Part shown: piece by piece, positions 8,632-18,642 of the stretch
Layout of the letters: the number at the start of each line of letters is the position of its first letter
Position numbering within the stretch: the stretch's first letter is position 1
Source: Priapulus caudatus
Taxonomy: Eukaryota > Priapulida > Priapulimorpha > Priapulimorphida > Priapulidae
Direction: 5' to 3'
Assembly (NCBI RefSeq): GCF_000485595.1
Contig: NW_014577250.1
Span: 217,688-238,252, forward strand
DNA: 20,565 nt
Position numbers and translations under genes: made by a program
Notes under the pieces: generated by a model
Database searches by the model: none
What the model was told of the DNA's origin: nothing
Seen by the model: the letters and a program-made list of their open reading frames with translations, nothing else

Positions 8632-8679
8632 CTGAAAACAGATCATCACGCGTTCATCAGATATCAGTTATCAGATATG

Positions 8680-8707
8680 CTGACGGACGCACGCACGCAC
8701 GCTTGCT

Positions 8708-8750
<43 letters not shown>

Positions 8751-8766
8751 TCGCACGAACGCACGC
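8680..8766. repeat. (CACG)n tetranucleotide array
   Basis: About 20 ACGC/CACG units with a few CTCG variants. It ends 50 bases upstream of the exon A acceptor on the sense strand. It generates (Arg-Ala-Cys-Val) and (Thr-His-Ala-Arg) repeat open frames that are not genes. Confidence 0.96.
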
Positions 8767-9440
8767 AACCTCTGCCAATATAAAATTCCCATGTTGCTTC
8801 GAATTCAGGCAGTGTTCGTCAGAAACTATTGCGTATACCATGGGAGATATCCATATGACTATAGTCTTGTGGATTTCTCGCATCATTTATTATTTACGAT
8901 AGCCAACACTGCAGCCAGCGCTTCTCTAAGACAATGAAAAGTTTTGTCGGGTTTCGCACCAGACCGTACTTGTCGTATTGTACGATTTGATCCGAATCAT
9001 AATAAAATGGGGGGCTATACATAAATAAGTAAATAAATAAATAAAAATATATATATATATAATATACCACAATCTTCATAATACGTGTGTTTGCGTGTTA
9101 AACATCAATGATGTATTCACTGCAGTAAAGGCTAGACATGCAAGAGGTAGGCAGACAGTCACATAGCACAGGAACTAGTATCTTAACATGCTTGCAACCA
9201 TCGAACAGAATAGAAAGGCAAATTCAGTCTAGTGCCTGATGCTCTGTCTCGGTAGGCAATGTAACGTCCCAGTACTGTACTGCATTCATGGTTATAGAAA
9301 GGCTGCCATAGCTCAGCGCATTTAACATGATCAACCGATATAACGATCCAGGAGTTACGAGCCACATATGAGATTAAACGTTATATTGGCGTCCGCTAAC
9401 TTCTTATAAACTTATTTTACGTTCGACCGATCTGTTGACT
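8767..9440. other. No gene recognised
   Basis: Unique sequence with a short AAATA/TA tract at 9023-9063. A tRNA-like minus-strand fragment around 9190-9260 (GAGCATCAG and GTTCGAT) was considered as a fossil tRNA-derived element but is too weak to call. Confidence 0.5.
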
Positions 9441-10140
9441 GTCATGGCCGTGTATCGCCGTTTCCCGAGCTACTTATTTCGTGACTCTTCGCTGACTTAC
9501 GCTGTATCGTAAAATGCGGAGAAATGAAGGAAGCGAAATCTGAAATCGAATCTGTTTGTAAGCACTTATTTGCAAGTAAATCTTCGTTTCGCGTGCGCCT
9601 TTGTATTTCGCGTGTATGAAACTGCTTCTCAAGAGAAAAAACATCCCATCTTACGGTTCCGTGGTCGTAATGCTGTCTGGTTGTAACAGTAACAGCAGTA
9701 TTGAACAACAAACCGGGGAGAACCAATTCTGTACATTTGCTACACTCAGTGGCGTTTGCGCACGCGTCAGCAACAATGGCAATGGTACGGTTCACCTTCG
9801 AAGACGCCACCGAAAATAAATACCTTTGGCAGAAGGTTTTTGCGGAAGATCGGGAGAAAATGCCGGGCGCGTTGTTTTGCGTTTTATGGCGGAATTCCGA
9901 CCGCTTTTTCTCCAGTGTAGTTCCCTTTGCCCTTTTCGGTTTTTGCGGTGGAATACGCGAAAATATAGGTCGCTTTCGTGGGGGGTTTATGGATCGGGAA
10001 TTGAGTGTAGCGTTGCTGCGGCTCTCTGCGCCCCCGTGTGTTGTGTGTTTAACGCAAGTTCGTGTACGAGCGAGCGCAAGTGTGGGACAGTACTCTCGTT
10101 GCCGCACGTCTGAATGCGAACTCTTCACTACAGCGTAGCC
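9441..10140. other. CpG-containing region open in several frames; no gene identified
   Basis: On the plus strand an open frame starts MAMVRFTFEDATENKY at 9776 within a 9701-10138 frame. On the minus strand an open frame spans 9442-10320, but its N-terminal third is microsatellite translation. Neither resembles a family I know. Frames open on both strands over the same bases suggest a lack of stop codons by composition rather than two genes. An unannotated exon cannot be excluded. Confidence 0.3.
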
Positions 10141-10144
10141 AGGC

Positions 10145-10158
10145 TCTCTCTCTCTCTC

Positions 10159-10231
<73 letters not shown>
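10145..10231. repeat. (CT)n(GT)n compound microsatellite
   Basis: Eight CT units pass directly into more than 30 GT units. TGCG-type decay continues to about 10320. The long Cys-Val frames across it are artefacts. Confidence 0.97.
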
Positions 10232-10232
<1 letters not shown>

Positions 10233-10324
10233 CGTGCCTACCTGCATACGTGCATATGTGTGTGTCTGCGTGCGTGTTTATGGTACGTACGTGCGCGTGC
10301 GCATGTGTGCGCGCGTGCATGATC

Positions 10325-11890
10325 GTAGTGCGCCGGTACGTACGCGTGTGCGGGTGTATGTTTACATTTACATTGAGGGCGGATTAAGCGACTGCATGCA
10401 GTTATCGTGGGTCAATAAGCGATCGATTAGGAGTGTAATCGATTATCGGAAATTCGAACGGATTTCTGTTAATGCACTGCCTCTGCAGATACGCTGCGCG
10501 CGCGACAGTTCAGCGCGGACAGAGACACACTTCACTAATGTCAGAAATGAAAGTTATTACCGAAATGAAAGGCTCCCCATTCTCCAGCATAAACCGTGTT
10601 ACCTCGCTCGCCTGATCCCAAACGGACGCCATGTCAATTCTAAGATAATTATGCATAATTCAGTATAAATAACGAGCAAGGACGATCAAGGCATTCTGGT
10701 TTTTTCTATAACGAGGCAAACGAGTTATGTGGGAGGTATTACCGACCGGGGCTTACTGTGAAAATAGGATAGCGGAGTAAATTGGTTTCGGAGATAGATT
10801 CCGAAATAAACTTCCGGTCTTTGCATCCGGATATCGGTAATGTCAGTGTGGTTGGAAGCGTAGGGTGGAGGTTCTTGTTATTAGAATACTCGTAGCTGCC
10901 GGCCGCCACAAGGTTGGCATATCGTATAGCTAACAACATTGTAACTTTAACACGAATGTCATCCATCCGTCAACGCGACGCTGCAAGCCAGTGGCCTGGG
11001 TATGACCGAATTTAGGTTTACAGCGGCAAGGTGCGGGGTATTTTTTGAAGGTGGCTTATTGCTAATGTAATTCATCTTACATTATTTTTTGAAGAACGAA
11101 ATTGTGTAGTGAAACTCACGAGGAAAATTTAATTACTGTAAGTTACTGTAAGTTACTGTTAGTTACTGTACTTTAAGTACTGTACCAACTATTTTGCGGA
11201 AAGTACAAGATTAATCAGAGTGAACCCTTTCGAACTCTCTGACATGCAAAAGCATGAATGATGTCACTGAAGTCTAACTTTTAGCTTCAGAAATGCGGCC
11301 CTGTTCATCTGCACCGTTTGCTCTGCTAGTAAATCGGCCCTGGTAGACGCTACACGGGCTGTCGGTAGAATACATCATCGACGGTCAGCCTTCTTGGAAA
11401 GCCGAGAAGGTGCTGGAAGGTCATGCCGGATTCTAACAGATTTAGAACACGTTAGCTAAGCCTCAGCTATACGCACACGCATGCGTGCGTCTGCTGTGCA
11501 TTCGCGCGTCTGTCCATGTACCCATGCGCATCTACTCCGTCTGCCCGTGCGTTTACTAACAATAGCACCCACTAACGCGTGCATTACCTACTTCTATAAC
11601 TGCTGCACAACTGCTCAACACGGTCCACTCGTACTCGCAGAATATTTACAATGGAGCACAGATCGGTTGGTCGCACCTGTTGTGCATGGGAAGCACGGCA
11701 CCGTGCTCTCTTAAATAAAGCTGACTGGAGCGGAATACGCGTACGTGATCCTGCATCGTGAGTCCTAACGATAATAATAAGTTTAATAAAGAAACCCAAA
11801 AAAGTTTTGCTAATTTTACTAGAAAAAATGTTAGTAAGACCACGCTAAAACAAATCCTTACGTGAATCTTTACTTAAAGTTATACCAACT
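10325..11890. other. No gene recognised; short repeats only
   Basis: The segment includes a 10-bp tandem repeat (AGTTACTGTA, four copies at 11131-11170) and two hAT-type terminal words (11291-11303, 11331-11342). A 27-residue frame near 11368 (EYIIDGQPSWKAEKVLEGH) loosely recalls the chromo-like tail of Ty3/Gypsy integrases but is bounded by stops and too short to call. Confidence 0.5.
11291..11342. mobile_element. Two hAT-like transposon end words, partner end not found
   Basis: AAATGCGGCCCTG (11291-11303) and AAATCGGCCCTG (11331-11342) resemble the reverse complement of the 5' terminus of the miniature element at 18643 (CAGGGCCGAATTTAG). Both face the same way. No opposite terminus or target duplication was seen, so they may be fragments of one or two deleted elements, or chance. 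Confidence 0.3.
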
Positions 11891-11904
11891 TTAATGTAAC
11901 TCTC

Positions 11905-12135
11905 ACACCAGGCCTAACGCTAACCCTGCATGTCTCTATAGCACAGCCCCAGTAATAACATTGAACATATTATGAGCTATGGCAGTAGTTATATCTAACA
12001 CACAATCTCCCAACGATAACCTAGCTACGCCTAACCACCCTACTACCATACACCTAACCACAACACTAACACGAGCACCAACCCTAAACCTAGCTGTAAT
12101 CCTAGCCCTATCATTAACCCTAAACCAAACTCTAT
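11905..12135. repeat. Degenerate CCTAA-rich (telomere-like) stretch
   Basis: Scattered words CCTAACG, GCCTAACC, ACCTAACC, AACCCTAAACC and TTAACCCTAAACC within a C-rich, G-poor stretch. Spacing is irregular, so it is not a clean telomeric array. It could be a decayed interstitial telomeric repeat or an unrelated degenerate satellite. Confidence 0.4.
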
Positions 12136-12145
12136 CACTCGACCT

Positions 12146-12817
12146 ATACTGATATACAATGGAGAAACAACATGCAACATGTAACGCGCAGAGGCAAGCA
12201 GCTCATGCTACTTCAAACCAAATAATGCAATTCCACCGCGGTAGGTAACAATAGACTTTTCGTATTTAGGGTTTGATAACAAGAGGGGGCTCTGCTATTG
12301 CATGTATCGTATTGTATCGTATTGCGTTCGTTATCACAACTACTACATTGCTCTCATCGACCACAGTAGTCTCACGCGCCACCGACACCGGCGCCACGCA
12401 GTATCACTCCGCCGAACTAAACACAGGAAGTACGCGTATGTTGTCATCGCGGTGGAGTGGAAAATTGGGCGCGCATTTCTGGACGCTGTAACGGCCGGTT
12501 CGTGGTGGTGGGGTGGGGTATATCTAACATATATTTATATAGCAGAGTCTGTCTCTGCTTCGCTCCTGTGTGAAATTTCTGTTACCTGTGGCGGGACGCT
12601 GATATAGCGCAGGCGCATGAAGAGAGTTTCGCTGCGCGTTTACCTATCGGAGCTTATCTGTTGCCTGTCTCGGTCAACAGGCATCTGTGTAATGATCGGT
12701 AGTTTCGAACTTTCGATGCTCGTACTTCGGGTATTGAATAATGCATTGATTGCGCCACCTGGCCGACGACATACAGTCGGTAGCGGTAGCCCCCTCCCCC
12801 TCCCGCCCCCACGCACG
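12146..12817. other. No gene recognised
   Basis: CpG-containing unique sequence with no domain recognisable in any frame. The open frames near 12617-12880 cross the CCG array and are compositional. Confidence 0.5.
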
Positions 12818-12845
12818 CGCCGCCGCCGCCGCCGCCGCCGCCGCC
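12818..12845. repeat. (CCG)n trinucleotide repeat
   Basis: About nine GCC/CCG units, directly after a C-rich stretch. They produce poly-Arg and poly-Ala frames. Confidence 0.95.
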
Positions 12846-12875
12846 CTCTCACTACTTGTCCCTGCAGTCGGGCCC

Positions 12876-12953
12876 CCTAGCTCGAGAACTATAGCCCTTC
12901 GCTCTGCCACAGGCGCTTGTGGCAGAGCGAAGGGCTATAGTTCTAGAGCTAGG
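12876..12953. repeat. Near-perfect 78-base palindrome (hairpin)
   Basis: The sequence is its own reverse complement about the centre 12914/12915. The two 39-base arms pair throughout except one mismatch (12884 with 12945) and one G-T pair (12912 with 12917), leaving virtually no loop. The arms contain CTATAGCCCTTCGCTCTGCC. It sits 30 bases after the CCG repeat. It may be a foldback element, a recent inverted duplication, or a library or assembly artefact. The missing loop argues against a microRNA precursor. Confidence 0.93.
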
Positions 12954-13316
12954 CCCCTCTAGACCACGAGAGCGCGCGCGGGTGGATCGGATTCCCGCCA
13001 CACGGCGCGCGGTGTGATTATGATTATGTGCATGAATTCATTATTCATCAAAAAAGCGCGTCACCGCGCGCGCCCTCCTGGCGTACGGGGCCCTGACCGT
13101 TTACTCTCACTGTGTTGTATGTACATCAGCTGATTACATCGGCAGGAAAGCTCATGTAGTAGCGGCAAGACAAACACGGTCCTCTCCCCCGCCCCCGTGG
13201 AGTGGTAGGCGCGTGGCCGGGGGGGGGGGTGTATTGTGTGAGGCGGAGAACGATGAAACACGCGCTACTGTTGGCTGTACAGATGCTGCCGTTTGATTGC
13301 TCCCACGCGCCCGATC
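12954..13316. other. No gene recognised
   Basis: GC-rich sequence with CGCGCG words and a G11 run at 13219-13229. No coding signature is seen. Confidence 0.5.
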
Positions 13317-13560
13317 TCTCTCCTTCTCTCGCTCTCTCTCTCTCCCTCTCGCTCTGTCTCTCTCCCTCTCGCTCTGTCTGATCTGTCTGTTTGCCTGTCC
13401 GTCCGTCCGTCCGTCCCACGTGCCCGATTTCTCTCTCTCTTCTCTCTTCTCTCTCTCTCTCTCTCTGCTCTCTCTCTATTCTCTCTCTCTTCCGCGCGCT
13501 CTACTCTCTCTCTCTCTCTCACGCACTCTCACCGTCTGTCTCGTTCGCTCTCTCTCTCGC
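13317..13560. repeat. (CT)n / CTCTCTCGCTCTGT tract
   Basis: Interrupted CT dinucleotides. The local duplicate CTCTCCCTCTCGCTCTGTCT recurs at 13340 and 13360, and a (GTCC)n run lies at about 13398-13415. Open frames are Ser-Leu or Glu-Arg repeats. Confidence 0.95.
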
Positions 13561-13689
13561 TGCCAGCCCGTTTCACATTACCATTGAAGTCAGCCACTTA
13601 AACGTCACATGTCGTCTCGCCTCGTGGGTGTCTCTCCACGGGGACATTCATCAAATACGCCGTCAATTGCTAATACATCAGTACATAGA

Positions 13690-14130
13690 GCTACTGCTAC
13701 TAATACTGCTGCTGGTGGTGGTGCGCTTGCAACTGTTGATTCTGCTACTGATGTAGCTGCTGTCGCTGCTACTACGACTATCACTGCTACTGCTACTGCT
13801 ACTGCTACTGCTACTGCTATTGCCTATGCTTCTGCACTGCTAACTGCTTACTGCTACTGCTATGCTACTGCTACCTTACGGCTGCTGCTTGGTCGTCGGT
13901 AAGTGGTGGTTGTGTGGTCGAGTGGTGGTTCGGTTGGGTGTGGTGGGTGGTGGGTGTGGTGGTTTGGTTGTGGCTGTTGCGGCAGAAATACTGTTGATTC
14001 TACTCTTGCAGCTACTGCTCATGCAGCTACTGCTTCAGTGCTGACGTTTTTGCTGCTACTGGTGGTAACGCTGCCAGCACTGCTGCTGGTACTGCCACTG
14101 CCACTGCTGCTACTCCTACTGCTTCTATCG
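13690..14130. repeat. (CTACTG)n array, inverted relative to the 4.8 kb array
   Basis: ACTGCT/CTACTG units, cleanest at 13780-13820, with variants GCTGCT, CTGGTA and TTCTAC. This is the reverse complement of the CAGTAG family at 4777-5985. It is interrupted at 13900-13975 by a G/T-rich block (GGTGGT, GGGTGTGGTGGG) that itself has G2-G3 quadruplex potential. Confidence 0.92.
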
Positions 14131-14855
14131 ACACAGAGATGCTTCTCTCGACCCGTGGATGCGTCTACTTGAGGAAAGCTTTCCCCCACAACACCGCAGC
14201 TCCTTCAAACCCAACATTTCTCTACACTCACAGTAAACATTCGTGGAAACACAGCACCCCCTCCCCCCGCATACTCCACTCACCCAAAACAGAATCTGGT
14301 TTGCTGTTGTGTTTCTCTAAAACTCACAATCCGAGCACGAACCCCCGCTCGGCACAAATCACCGCCGTAGGCATCATTGCCGCACGCATAAAGCCAGCTA
14401 GCTAACGCAGGGCGAGAAAACACGGAAGCGACGTTAATGTGATGCGTGCTCAGCTGTACGTGAACCAACTACGACATCCATCCACCCAGCCACCCATCGT
14501 TCATCACGTTTGCCTGGTAACATACCAACGATAACTACCGCCGCAAATTACCACAACGCCTTACAGCGTCTACACAAATGCCGCCGCGATATTTCACTAG
14601 ATCGTCCGCACCCCCGTCGGGGAAGGAATTCGCGGGCGCTGCGATTTCATGCGACACCGACCGGCAGACGCCCGCTACGCAGTAATTGTCAAATGTCAAT
14701 AGGCTAAGGAAGAAAATCTGCTAATGATCGCGTGACAACAAACAGCGTCTGTATACACATCTCTGTGTCACTCGTGTGTACAACGCGTACGAGGTCGTCT
14801 TAGGGATGAGTAAAGTCGATGGGTGTGTAGGGGGGTATAAGCGATCTTATATATA
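14131..14855. other. No gene recognised
   Basis: Unique sequence with a C-rich patch at about 14250-14350. No domain, RNA gene or element is recognised on either strand. Confidence 0.5.
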
Positions 14856-14857
14856 TA

Positions 14858-14881
14858 CACGCACACACGCGCGCGCACACA

Positions 14882-14913
<32 letters not shown>

Positions 14914-15017
14914 CGTGCACACACACACGCACGCACGCACGCACGTACGCACGCGCACACGCACGCACGCACACACGCACACACACGCACACACACACAT
15001 ACATATATATATATATT
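14858..15017. repeat. (CACG)n/(CA)n tract ending in (TA)n
   Basis: ACGC tetramers alternate with CACA dinucleotides and end in an AT run at 15000-15017. The whole tract alternates purine and pyrimidine, a Z-DNA-type sequence. Confidence 0.96.
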
Positions 15018-15111
15018 ATGCGATTATATATTCACGTGCACCTGCACACTCCGGATAATGTAGCCTTATATATAAATATATAAATAATAAATCATTATTT
15101 GCGTTTTCCGT

Positions 15112-15780
15112 ATGCGCGTGCACCTGCGACGTCGCACGAGTAGGTTCGCGATCTCGTATGTTCCCAATATCGTAGGAAACTCTGTGTTTATCCGCAGCAC
15201 GGAGGGTACGACGTCTAGAATCTTGGCCCTCGACGGCGTGTTTAACCCTCGTCTAAGCAGCACCAGCCGTTCGAATGCTACTTCACGCCCGATACCCACG
15301 TCCTCCCCTCACCCCGAGGTTCGCATATCAGCTTGCCGCTACTTCTTCATTGTCGCACCATGCACGGCAAGTGCCACGAACAGACTAAACAACCTACAGC
15401 GAGAGCTGAGAGGGTTGAGCATTGCACGCTCACATACGCGCGTAAAACTGCCGGGAACTCCGAAACACACGCGAGGTCCCTCCACGATATATCATGCTGG
15501 CGGTATCATGATGATATCCTATGCAAGCCGAGAGACCCCGAGTTTAGTTCGAGTCCGACAGAGTAACTCGTGTGTTGTGCGGGTATCAGAACCCTACACT
15601 GAAGCCCAGTTCGGTTCTTTGTTAGACAAACAAGTATGGGAGAATATACAGGGAATAGATCTTTCAGAAGCCGTAAATATTTCGGCTTGCGGAATGCTTT
15701 CGTGGCGTCTTCCTGAATTTTACGGGCCATTTTTTGAGTGTCTATATTCGCAGACACTTAAGATTGAACGTGTCTGGTGA
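15112..15780 (+). CDS. Uncharacterised 222-codon open frame
   Basis: I do not recognise this protein. It is the longest open frame here that is not made of a microsatellite, running from ATG at 15112 to TGA at 15778. The N-terminal half is Arg/Ser/Thr-rich. The C-terminal part (about residues 160-222) has a more ordinary composition, including EPYTEAQFGSLL and MLSWRLPEFYGPFF. An AT-rich TATATAAATA stretch lies about 40 bases upstream of the ATG, but the start context is ordinary. The minus strand is also open over much of the region (15066-15299 and 15506-15757), which lowers the likelihood of a real gene. It could be an exon, a transposon remnant or a chance frame. Confidence 0.2.
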   Translation: MRVHLRRRTSRFAISYVPNIVGNSVFIRSTEGTTSRILALDGVFNPRLSSTSRSNATSRPIPTSSPHPEVRISACRYFFIVAPCTASATNRLNNLQRELRGLSIARSHTRVKLPGTPKHTRGPSTIYHAGGIMMISYASRETPSLVRVRQSNSCVVRVSEPYTEAQFGSLLDKQVWENIQGIDLSEAVNISACGMLSWRLPEFYGPFFECLYSQTLKIERVW

Positions 15781-15944
15781 GCCTATTATATATTGTTTAT
15801 CATTATGTGCGCACGAACGTATATTTGTGCTATAACGAAAAAAGATAGGGTAGATAGTGAGGGAACGGGAGGAGGTAGAGCACGAAAGAGATGGGAAAGG
15901 GGAGAGAATTAGGAAACGATAGAGCCATATACAGAGTGCGCGCG

Positions 15945-16045
15945 GGTCGGCACGTGCACGCACGCGCGAATAGAATGCACGCACACGCGCACACATACTA
16001 ACGGACACACATGCGCGCACACACACGCACGCGCGCACACACCAA
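15945..16045. repeat. Degenerate (CACG)n/(CA)n tract
   Basis: CACGCACGCGCG and ACACACGCACGCGCG words with short interruptions. Confidence 0.85.
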
Positions 16046-16159
16046 CCCACGTGTGTGTTTACAGCAACAATTACTGCAGCCGGGATTTACACGAAGCGTA
16101 ATCCAGTTAGTCGACGTGTCCCGGGAATGCAGTATAGATCGAATAACTCTCCTAGACAC

Positions 16160-16183
16160 ACCACACACACACACGCACGCACG

Positions 16184-16267
<84 letters not shown>
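16160..16267. repeat. Long (CA)n microsatellite
   Basis: CACACA, three to four CACG units, then about 40 uninterrupted AC units from 16187 to 16267. His-Thr and Cys-Val frames across it are artefacts. Confidence 0.98.
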
Positions 16268-16270
<3 letters not shown>

Positions 16271-16360
16271 ACGAGTGTATATACGCGCACCCACTCACAG
16301 CTCCTACAAACCCGTCCACGTTACACGCGCCGTCCCCGGAATTGTTCGAAGCACACGAAT

Positions 16361-16398
16361 TTAATCGAATCGAACCGAATCGAATCGAAACACTCGAA
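16361..16398. repeat. (GAATC)n pentamer repeat
   Basis: Short tandem GAATC/CGAAT units with one CGAAC variant. Confidence 0.85.
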
Positions 16399-16549
16399 TC
16401 TGAAAGCACCCGTGAATAAACATGTATTTCTAATTCTCCGAGAATCAACATTCGCTTGCTTGTTGTTCGTCGTCGCCATGTTTTGCCCTCTCTCTCCCGC
16501 GGCAGGAGGAGGTACAGAAGTGCAGCACATGGCGAACATCACGCGAATA

Positions 16550-16990
16550 AAGAGAAGGAGGGGGTGAAGCTCCAGTGTCGGTAGCGCGTGATGGGTTGCG
16601 AGAGAGTTGGAGGCGGGTTGAGCAAGCTCGGTGAGAACGACAACTGGAGAAGGAGGTCCGGAGGAAACTCCTTTTCTCCATGCGAGAGGAGAAAAATTCG
16701 AGCTGCTGAGAAGGTTGGGATGTGGGAGGTGAAGCTTGTATGAAGGTCTGAGGGGAGTTTGGGATCCGGTGGGCGAGCTTGGAAGAGCCAAGTGAAAGTC
16801 GTATATATGACGGTTAGGGTGTTGCGGGTAAGGACTGGGAAGAACTGGGAAGATGTGATGGGAACATGGCGGTACATCTATCTGTCAGGATGGAGGAGTG
16901 TACTGGTATAGGTTGAGATGTCGAGGAAGGTACTGGGATGAGCTGGGAGCATGTGCAGAGTGTTGAGAAAGCAAATGAGAGAAATAATAA
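16550..16990. other. G-rich, C-poor strand-skewed segment
   Basis: Recurrent GGGAGG, CTGGGAAG, TGGGATG and GAGCTGGGA words suggest a decayed minisatellite or repeat. CTGGGA words cluster at 16835-16955. The minus-strand open frames across it are Ser/Pro/Leu-rich from the composition. No known family is recognised. Confidence 0.45.
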
Positions 16991-17720
16991 GAATTTTGAC
17001 GGTAAGGATATTCACTTGCAAATGACACAATGTATCCGTTATTCTAGTGTGGCGGGAAATAACCATATTCTTCCTTTAAGGATATCGACGGGAGTCATCA
17101 AATCCAGTATTCTGCACGTACACGCACCACACACATACGCGCGCACGAATACACGCACGCGCGCCCACACGCACGCCAAGTGTTCGCTAACACACAAATC
17201 AATACTACGCCGAGCCCAGTTAGTGGTAGATCAATATAGCATTTTTTAGCTCGTGGTAAAAATTGCAAATAACATTTGGCCGCGTCTCTGGATCCAGTAT
17301 TAGGCCTACATTACTGTAACTTCTCCCTCTACAGCGCCCCGGCTGCGTAATAGAGATTTCAGCATCTTTAATATCTAATTGAGAGATTTCTGCTCTGCTG
17401 CGCCAGTCCCTACTGACATGGGCTTTTGCAAGCGCCGTTTTCATATCGTTTACTAATTCAATAATACAAAGTTGAGCAGCATATGTGATTTTACAATCTC
17501 TGCCTATCTAATGAACATTAGACAGTTTTGAAAAGGGAGGCCTGGACGAGCACTAAGGGGTCGATTGAATTATCCGCTCACGTCTAAAGCGTAAGAAGAT
17601 AGCGCCATGCTGCACGGACTGGGTTTGAAATGTAGTCGTATTTGCCACTTTTGTCTTGGTCGAAAGGGAGAATAGGATTGGAGTGGAAAGAAAGACAGAG
17701 TAATGGGTGGATGGCGCGAT
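16991..17720. other. No gene recognised
   Basis: A weak CACG patch at 17115-17180, otherwise unique sequence with nothing supportable. Confidence 0.5.
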
Positions 17721-17722
<2 letters not shown>

Positions 17723-17768
<46 letters not shown>

Positions 17769-17790
17769 AGAGAGAGAGAGAGAGGAGAGG
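17723..17790. repeat. (GT)n(GA)n compound microsatellite
   Basis: About 20 GT units followed by GA units and GAGGA variants. Confidence 0.96.
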
Positions 17791-17845
17791 AGAGGCAGTA
17801 AGAGGCCGACAGACAGCGAGAGTGCATGTTAGAGAGCGAGGGCAA

Positions 17846-17858
17846 CACACACGTACGT

Positions 17859-17905
<47 letters not shown>

Positions 17906-17975
17906 CGCGCGCACATACCCCCACCACACACACACATACATACAAACACGTACGCACGCACGCGCGCACAGGAAG
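17846..17975. repeat. (CA)n tract with CACG flanks
   Basis: About 20 clean CA units at 17859-17898, then CACG, CATA and CCAC variants. Confidence 0.95.
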
Positions 17976-18007
17976 ACAGAGTTGGGGAGATCGAGTGTGG
18001 GAGAAAA

Positions 18008-18135
18008 TAAGAAAGCGAGAGAGAGCGCTGGCAAGAAAGAAAGCAAAAACGAGGACAGGAGAGAGAGAGAGAGAGAGAGACTATGAGAGCACAGGATGAG
18101 AGAGAGAGAGAGAGAGAGAGGGAGGGAGGGAGGCT
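18008..18135. repeat. (GA)n tract
   Basis: GA/GAA-rich DNA with clean (GA)n at 18060-18080 and 18099-18120, ending in GGGA units. It is polypurine on the plus strand. Confidence 0.93.
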
Positions 18136-18484
18136 AGAGATAGATTATGTGTGCACGTTCTTACTAATGAGCATCGATTGTTTTACGCACGCGCTCTCCG
18201 ATCGTAACCAAGTCACTGTTTTCCATAAAATAACACTTTGTTACCATCACAATTTAGAAATCCGTCGAATTAAACCTAGCAAAAATAGATGACGTATACG
18301 TGCATGATATAAGTAAACATTTTTTATAAGTGGAACCGACAGAGAGTCCGATTCGTGCTGTACTACCGTCGTACTGGGTTCGGGGGTCGGGCCAATAGTT
18401 GCTTGGATCCGGACCGCTGGCCGTGTTTCTCGTTCGATAAACTTCGCTTGAGGAAACTTGTACGACTTCACCTGGGGCCAAAAA
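18136..18484. other. No gene recognised
   Basis: Unique sequence between two GA tracts. The minus-strand frames at 18247-18490 are not recognised. Confidence 0.5.
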
Positions 18485-18491
18485 ATACAAA

Positions 18492-18640
18492 TGAAAGAGA
18501 AAGAGAGAGCGAGATAGATAGAAAGAGAGAGAAAGAGAGAGAGAGGAGAGAGAAGAGAGAGAGGAGAGAATCGAGAGACGACGAGAGAGTAGGAGAGAGG
18601 AGGAAGAGAGATTGGAGAGAGGAGCAGAGAGAGAGAGTTG
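18492..18640. repeat. (GA)n/GAGAGGA tract
   Basis: Polypurine tract of GA with AGAGAGG and GATA variants, abutting the miniature transposon. Confidence 0.95.
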
Positions 18641-18642
18641 GA

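Noticed and set aside
9190-9260. tRNA-like fragment on the minus strand (GAGCATCAG and GTTCGAT)
   Set aside because: The acceptor and T stems do not pair and the loop sizes are wrong. At best it is a fossil of a tRNA-derived repeat.
9442-10320. 292-codon minus-strand frame
   Set aside because: Its first third is (CA)n and (GA)n translation. The rest overlaps open frames on the other strand and shows no known motif.
10739-10966. Minus-strand frame starting MDDIRVKVTMLLAIRYA as a possible first exon
   Set aside because: There is no convincing signal-peptide core or cleavage site, and no phase-1 donor at the right place.
11646-11843. Minus-strand hydrophobic leader (MVLLTFFLVKLAKLF) as a possible signal-peptide exon of the Ig gene
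   Set aside because: Lysines interrupt the hydrophobic core, no suitable phase-1 donor follows, and the DNA is AT-rich low-complexity.
12876-12953. Palindrome as a microRNA precursor
   Set aside because: There is essentially no loop and the stem is too perfect.
13293-13756. Ser/Leu-rich and Glu/Arg-rich open frames
   Set aside because: They come from the (CT)n tract read on the two strands.
16011-16567. His-Thr and Cys-Val frames
   Set aside because: They come from the (CA)n microsatellite.
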